This document shows positions 59,161 to 64,000 of a stretch of 64,000 nucleotides of DNA, piece by piece. Origin of the DNA: Rhinopomastus cyanomelas (Eukaryota > Chordata > Aves > Bucerotiformes > Rhinopomastidae). Position numbers and translations under genes: made by a program. The DNA is taken from the NCBI GenBank assembly GCA_013400115.1, contig VXBP01003540.1:6665-70664 (forward strand). The letters are read 5' to 3'. The notes under the pieces are model-generated. The model was not told where the DNA came from. It worked only from the letters and a program-made list of their open reading frames with translations, and made no database searches. Within the stretch, counting starts at the first letter, position 1. Every line of letters begins with the position of its first letter.

Positions 59161-62099
59161 GGCAGCAGCAGCTTGAATTCAAAGCCAACCTCCCCTCCCC
59201 CAAAGCAGAATGCATACATGAAGGCAGATCGATGTCCACCTTTCCTATTTGCAATAATTCATTTAGTTATGTTAATAAGAGCTATCTATTATTTTTGTCA
59301 AATTTCATTACAAAGCCCATTGGGGCTGACAGGAATTATCTTGTCTCCTGCCCCAGTGCCTGGCTGCCAGATCGGGGAGGTGGATGTTAAGCGACGTTTT
59401 GCCATGGCTCATTTGCTCCTGCTGTGCTGGTTTATTCCATTTAGCTGTAAGTAGGATGAAGAGAGACAAGCTGCAGTTGATTTGCCCTGTGCTAGAGCAC
59501 AGCCTTCAACCCTGTAATGACTGAAGACTTAGAGGTACAACTAGCAGAGCCACAGCGAGCTCCTACAGGTCATGATCTCTAACTGGACAACTACTTCTAA
59601 GGTGCATGCTGGAATTTTGCCTAGTTGGTATGAAATCACTTCCTGCAGTTGTTAGTCATTGATAGCTCACATGTTCACCTGAAGCATACGTATATAATTG
59701 AAATGGCCATCAAAGGAGTTTGAAAACTAAGAGAGTAGGAAAGCTTGGGTCTACAAGCAATATTTCTGGAAATCCAAGAAGTCACAAAGAAATCTGTTGG
59801 AGAAACTGAGACAGCAGCATAACTGCAAAACATGTTTTTCCTCTTGGTATTTTTTCTCTGAGAAATACATGTTTGTGCCCACAGCGGTGTTCACGTGCCA
59901 GTCTGGTCGATGGCCTCCTCCCATGTATTTTGTTCTTTTTTGTCATCTGACTTAGTTCTCTTTACAGGCAGAGCCTAGTTTGAGATTACACCTTCAGCAG
60001 TACTACCCACGGCGATGCTGTGAAAACCACAGTGTGTGTCAGCTCTCTGCAGGACACTTGCCCGTACCTATAGACTACAGGCTAACAATTTCTGTGGGGG
60101 TCTTGCATCACTTAGCATGAAAGTGGGGAGCCAGTGACTGGCTTCGTGCTCCTATGTGCCTGAACTTTATGGTGCTTTAGCAAGGACATGAGACTCTTGC
60201 TCTTTTGGCCGGTGTCAGCCTGAGTGGGGGTTATCCCACAGAGAAGATAAGCAGCAGTGAGATGCCTGACTGAGGCTTTATTATGTTAAAAGGCCAGTAG
60301 GCAGCAAGAGAATATGTGTCATATAAGTAAAAGGATCCTGTTCTCTGAATCTCGAGTGGTGTATCTGCCCTGGCTTTGTTGTTTTATGCACAAATCAGTG
60401 ATACTGAAGAAGAAAGAGACCCAGCCATGCTTCGAATTTACCATGCTGCTCTCCAGAAGAGCTGTTGTCAAAGGCCTGCTCTGTACAGATTCCTCAATGC
60501 ACAGGAGCTTGGGCAAGAGCAAAACCCCTTCCTTGCCTAAAGGATGCACACAGCTGTGATTTTGCATTGAAGCCTTAAGACTATCCCTTGTTTTCTGCAG
60601 GAGACAGTCTTCCCTTTGCTAAGTACGGTTATCAAGACAAAAAAGATTCCTTCCCCCACATACACATTTAATGCACCTGGACTTAATACACCATCCTGAA
60701 CATCTCATGGAGCAAGTGACTCACCAAGTGTCTGGATTGCTAAACAGAAATCTAAAAAAAATCCAAAAGTGGATCACGTCATACAGGGTCAACTGGCCCC
60801 CAGAGGCACTTCCCTCCAGAAAGGCATTTAGCAGGAAGTTTTGTGTGTGACATGTTTTGTGAGAAGAACTTGAGGGCACCCAAATATTCTAAATTAAAAC
60901 AGGTTTTGTCTCAGGCATTTAGCAAGTTACTTAACAAAGAAACACATGCTGTTTAATTTTATCTGTTTAAAGTCTTATAAATTCTTCCCAGAAGTCACTA
61001 AGACAAAAATAAATTCTGTTTAATGTTTTCTTCCACAGAAAGAATCAAGCTCCAAAATTATAATATTGTGAATCTATAGGATTCAAGAGATGATAAAAGT
61101 CAGTAATTTAGTGGATATTGTATTTCTGCCCAGGCATGATTAAATTTTACAAACCTGACACTACCCACTTGCTTAGCTCCTGCAGAAGCATCTAAGATTT
61201 GTAAGAGCCATTCAAAATTCAAAATTAAAGACTAAACAGCATAAAAGGCTGTAAGAGAAGCAGAAAACTTACTTTGTCTGAAGAGTTTGCGTTCTCATCC
61301 TTTACAGAATGACGAGAAAACAAAATGTCACTTTGGGTTAATGTCGCCTCTGCCTTGCTCAGCCTGTCTTTGGTGCGTGTTGCATTGTGTGACAGCAAGC
61401 ATCCCATGAGCTGAGCTGAAAGCAAAGCTTCAAAAGAAACATAACTACATGATTCCTTTTTCATTCACATTGTCTGTCCCCAGGCAGGTATTCAGCTTTC
61501 ATAAGTGATGAGCTTGTTAAAGTTTCTGCTTCTTAAAAGCCCCTCAGGGAGGTATTTTCTGCCGTTCTGTATTTAGAGTCTGATGCTGCAAACATTTCTT
61601 TGCAATGTCCTTGTTCAGCTATCAGCATATCATCAACAGCTTGGATTTATCACATGCACATCTTCCCATGGATCTTTAATGTTGGTTAACAAATCAGCTT
61701 TGGGAATCAAACAAATAATGATAGATCTTCTAACAGTATATAGAATTTTTGTAGCATCACAGTTTATTTGCTTTAACAAAATTGCTCTTTTAGTTGTCCG
61801 CTTGTGAAATTTGCTTTCAAGCCAAGGGCATGCTGAGGCCAGTGTTTGTGTATGCATGTCACCCATGAATAGCAGTTGTAAGGAACGATAGAGAGGATCT
61901 TAGAAAAAATGACCCATGAGGATAAAATAGCCAGAAACCACCTTGGAAAACACCTGCAACTTAAGTCTTTGGAAAGAAACTTTCCAGGAGAAACCCAAAA
62001 TATCTTTTGACTGCATAGAAGTTCTGGACACAGTTCTTCTATTATTTTAAACTAATGCACAAGACACATGCATACATTGATATTGCATTTTGATTATTC
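59161..62099. other. Unique non-coding sequence, possible conserved element
   Basis: No gene recognised. The sequence near 59240-59345 has several ATTA, TTAAT and CAATAATT motifs and looks like a conserved non-coding element. The remainder is AT-rich and featureless. Confidence 0.45.
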
Positions 62100-62290
62100 A
62101 GCTCCTGGCTGGCTCAGCTGGTAGAGTACAGGACTCCAAAAACAGTGTCGTGGGTTTGAGTCCCAGGTGGGACAGCGTATCAGTCTGGGCTGGGTACACC
62201 AGATGCTGTAGGCTTGCCTTGCTCGAGCAGTGGGTGGCTGAACTTAGGTGATCTCTCAAGGTCTCTTCCAACCTGTATGATTCTGTGATC
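62100..62290 (+). mobile_element. tRNA-derived SINE with CR1-like 3' tail
   Basis: The 5' part is tRNA-like: the RNA polymerase III A box TGGCTCAGCTGG is at 62110-62121 and the B box GGTTTGAGTCC at 62153-62163, about 31 bases apart as in tRNA genes. The anticodon arm is disrupted, so it is not a functional tRNA. A middle body follows, and the 3' end (62249-62290) is CR1-like: a 'GTGATCTCTCAAGGTCTCTTCCAACC' type block (about 62249-62272) and an ATTCTGTG tail. This architecture matches the bird SINE family known as TguSINE1, which is thought to be copied by CR1 machinery. The parent tRNA (Lys or Ile type) was not resolved. Confidence 0.82.
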
Positions 62291-62662
62291 TAGTCATTCT
62301 AAAAACTGCCTGATTAGTGCTGTCTCCTCTATCAGATGGTATTTTCAACAGAGTATATATTTGACTAAGAATCATAAGCAGAAAGATAAATCTTAAAAAA
62401 TAATCCAACTTTGACCAAGAGCTATTCCATCTTTCTATTATTAATAGCACAGTATGGGTCCAGAACTTTTTGTGTTTAGGGATTTTAAAGAGTCTTGCTA
62501 CAGGCTTGGCAGAGTAGCTGTTAAAGTGAGCAATATACCCAGGCTTGTGGAGCATTAGAAGATGAAGATACAGGAACCTGTAATAAAGAAGGTTGCAAGA
62601 GTGTAATCTTGTAATCTAGGACAATGACCCTAGATGTTAATGGAGCATTTAGCTAACATTAA
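62291..62662. other. Unique non-coding spacer
   Basis: AT-rich DNA between the SINE and a CR1 cluster. The minus frame covering 62256-62555 reads partly through the SINE tail and is not a gene. Confidence 0.5.
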
Positions 62663-62750
62663 AATCATAGAATCGTAGAATCATCAGGAATTGGAAGGGA
62701 CCCTGCAAGATCATCCAGTCCAACTTCCCTGCCACAGCAAGATCACTTCA
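62663..62750 (-). mobile_element. Very short CR1 3' tail, minus strand
   Basis: Tail units read backwards, then 'GGAATTGGAAGGGACCC' to 'CCACAGCAAGATCAC'. About 85 bases of the 'FLCDLV' subfamily. A second CR1 of another subfamily starts about 10 bases further right. Confidence 0.93.
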
Positions 62751-62757
62751 CTGGAAA

Positions 62758-63614
62758 AGTTATAGAATCAGAATCACTCAGGGTTGGAAGGGACCACCTG
62801 ATCATCCAGCTCCAACCCCCCCACCATGGGCAGGGACACCGCACCCTAGACCAGGCTGGCCAGAGCCCCATCCAGCCTGGCTTTAAACACCTCCAGGGAT
62901 AGGGCCCCAACCACCTCCCTGGGCAACCCATTCCAGGCTCTCACCACTCTCATGGTGAAGAACTTCCTCCTCACATCCACTCTAAATCTACTCATCTCCA
63001 GCTTTGCTCCATTCCCCCTAGTCCTGTCACTACTCGCCATCCTAAATAGTCCCTCCCCAGCTTTTTTGTAGGCCCCCTCTCAGATACTGGAAGGCCACAG
63101 TAAGGTCACTTTGGAGCCTCCTCTTCTCCAGACTGAACACCTCCAATTCCCTCAGTCTAGCCTCATAGGGGAGGTGCTCCAACCCTCTGATCATCCTCAT
63201 GGCCCTCCTTTGCACACGCTCCAGCATTTCCACATCCCTCTTGTAGTAAGAGCTCCAGAACTGGACACAGTACTCCAAGCAGAGTCTCACCAAAGCGGAG
63301 TAGAGGGGGAGAATCACCTCCCTCGACCTGCTGGCCACACTTCTGATGCAGCCCAGTACCAGCTTTGCCTTTCGGGCCACAAGTGCACACTGCCGGCTCA
63401 TGCTGAGCCTTTTGTCCACAAGCACCATCAAGTCCCTCTCCTCAGGGCCACTCTTCAGCCAGTCACTGCCCAGCCTGTATTTGTGCCTAGTATTGTCTTG
63501 ACCCAGATGCAGGACCCTACACTTGGTCTTGTTGAACCCCATCAGGTTGGCCTGTGCCCACCTCTCTACCCAGTCTAGGTCCCTCTCCATGGCATCCCTT
63601 CCCTCCAGCGTGTC
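62758..63614 (-). mobile_element. Young CR1 copy, 857 bases, minus strand
   Basis: From the tail at 62758 it covers the 3' untranslated region, the C-terminal domain and the late RT region back to the block after motif C ('DMLEGRDAMERDLD' near 63580-63614). Close in sequence to the 4776 copy over their overlap, so the same group. 5'-truncated at about 63614. Confidence 0.95.
62846..63590 (-). pseudogene. CR1 ORF2 C-terminal remnant with one frameshift
   Basis: Two adjoining minus frames make up the C-terminal third of CR1 ORF2 protein. The 182-codon frame 63590-63042 includes 'RVERWAQANLMGFNKTKC', 'LEYCVQFWSSYYKRDVE' and 'RLRELEVFSLEKRRLQSDL'. It then shifts frame near 63045, and the 64-codon frame 63040-62846 continues with 'SSDRTRGNGAKLEMSRFR' and ends 'LDGALASLV'. 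Only one frameshift separates them, so decay is mild. The catalytic RT motifs lie outside the retained part. Confidence 0.9.
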
Positions 63615-63642
63615 TTGTTCACACCTTTAAAAATCAGATATT

Positions 63643-63940
63643 CATAGAATGGCTGAGGTTGGAAGGGAATTCAGAGATCATCTAATCACAATCCCCCTGT
63701 CATGGGCAGGGACACCTGTCACTAGAACAGGTTGCCCAGGTGCCCATTGAACACTTCCAGAGAAAGGACATCCACAACTTGCCTGGGCAGCTTGTTTGAG
63801 TGTCTCAACACCTTCATTTCTTCTAAGATCTAATCTATATCTACCTTCTTTTACCTTGAAGCAATTTCTGCTCAGCCTATCACTAGGCTCCCTTGTGAAA
63901 AGTCCCTTCCCAGCTTTTCATGTCCTTAGCTGTGCTAAAG
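63643..63940 (-). mobile_element. Older CR1 3' end, minus strand
   Basis: Tail 'TTCATAGAATGGCTGAGG' read backwards, followed by 'TTGGAAGGGAATTCAGAG' and the C-terminal domain to about 63940. More diverged than the neighbouring copy and similar in type to 35585. This is the third consecutive minus-strand CR1 at the right end of the window. Confidence 0.9.
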
Positions 63941-64000
63941 TGTGGAGCTTGGTAACCAACAAAATGACTTTCCCTTGGCAGTCCCATGCGTGAACCTTTA

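Noticed and set aside
62100..62175. Functional tRNA gene
   Set aside because: A and B boxes are present, but the anticodon arm does not pair properly and the acceptor ends do not match. The CR1-like tail shows it is a SINE.
1..64000. CRISPR arrays, operons or other prokaryotic systems
   Set aside because: No regularly spaced repeats or operon-like gene packing. The repeats are dispersed avian CR1 copies.

Overview
The window looks like a piece of avian nuclear genome. The evidence is the repeat content: about 26 copies or fragments of the CR1 non-LTR retrotransposon cover roughly 12 kb, or about 19% of the window. They lie in both orientations, are nearly all 5'-truncated, and many end in the CR1-type ATTCTRTG tail. 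There are also LTR-like repeats starting TGTGGTGGGTT and one tRNA-derived SINE with a CR1-like tail. CR1 dominance, very few SINEs and low microsatellite content are typical of birds. Several near-intact and very short fresh CR1 tails suggest a lineage with fairly recent CR1 activity; a CR1-rich group such as woodpeckers and relatives would fit, but that is only an inference.

I found no convincing host protein-coding exon. Every long open frame that I recognise is a CR1 ORF2 (reverse transcriptase) remnant; the others have no recognisable domain. The window is best described as a gene desert or the inside of a large intron.

Layout. 1-400: a minus-strand CR1 running off the left edge. 3955-4320: a CpG-rich island with a short GGGGCC hexanucleotide tract on the minus strand, next to 4330-6062, where two CR1 pieces are joined into one 490-codon open frame that holds the reverse transcriptase core. 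8.5-20.9 kb: unique sequence with scattered CR1 3' ends. 22.1-23.4 kb: a GC-rich LTR-like repeat with a partial sister copy at 43.2 kb. 26.4-27.4 kb: two CR1s meeting tail to tail. 27.98-29.1 kb: a purine-rich stretch. 29.9-36.3 kb: two more CR1s. 39.8-47.2 kb: a dense zone with a CR1 tail, an LTR fragment, two long decayed CR1 ORF2 copies and a CR1 broken by an assembly N. 51.7-59.2 kb: seven small CR1 pieces and a tandem hairpin repeat. 62.1 kb: the SINE. 62.66-63.94 kb: three consecutive minus-strand CR1s.

The mobile elements are related through their machinery. CR1 reverse transcriptase copies CR1 RNA from its 3' end, which explains the 5' truncations. The SINE carries a CR1-like 3' end and was therefore probably mobilised by the same enzyme. 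All element boundaries and family assignments were made by eye; subfamily names would need a RepeatMasker-type comparison.
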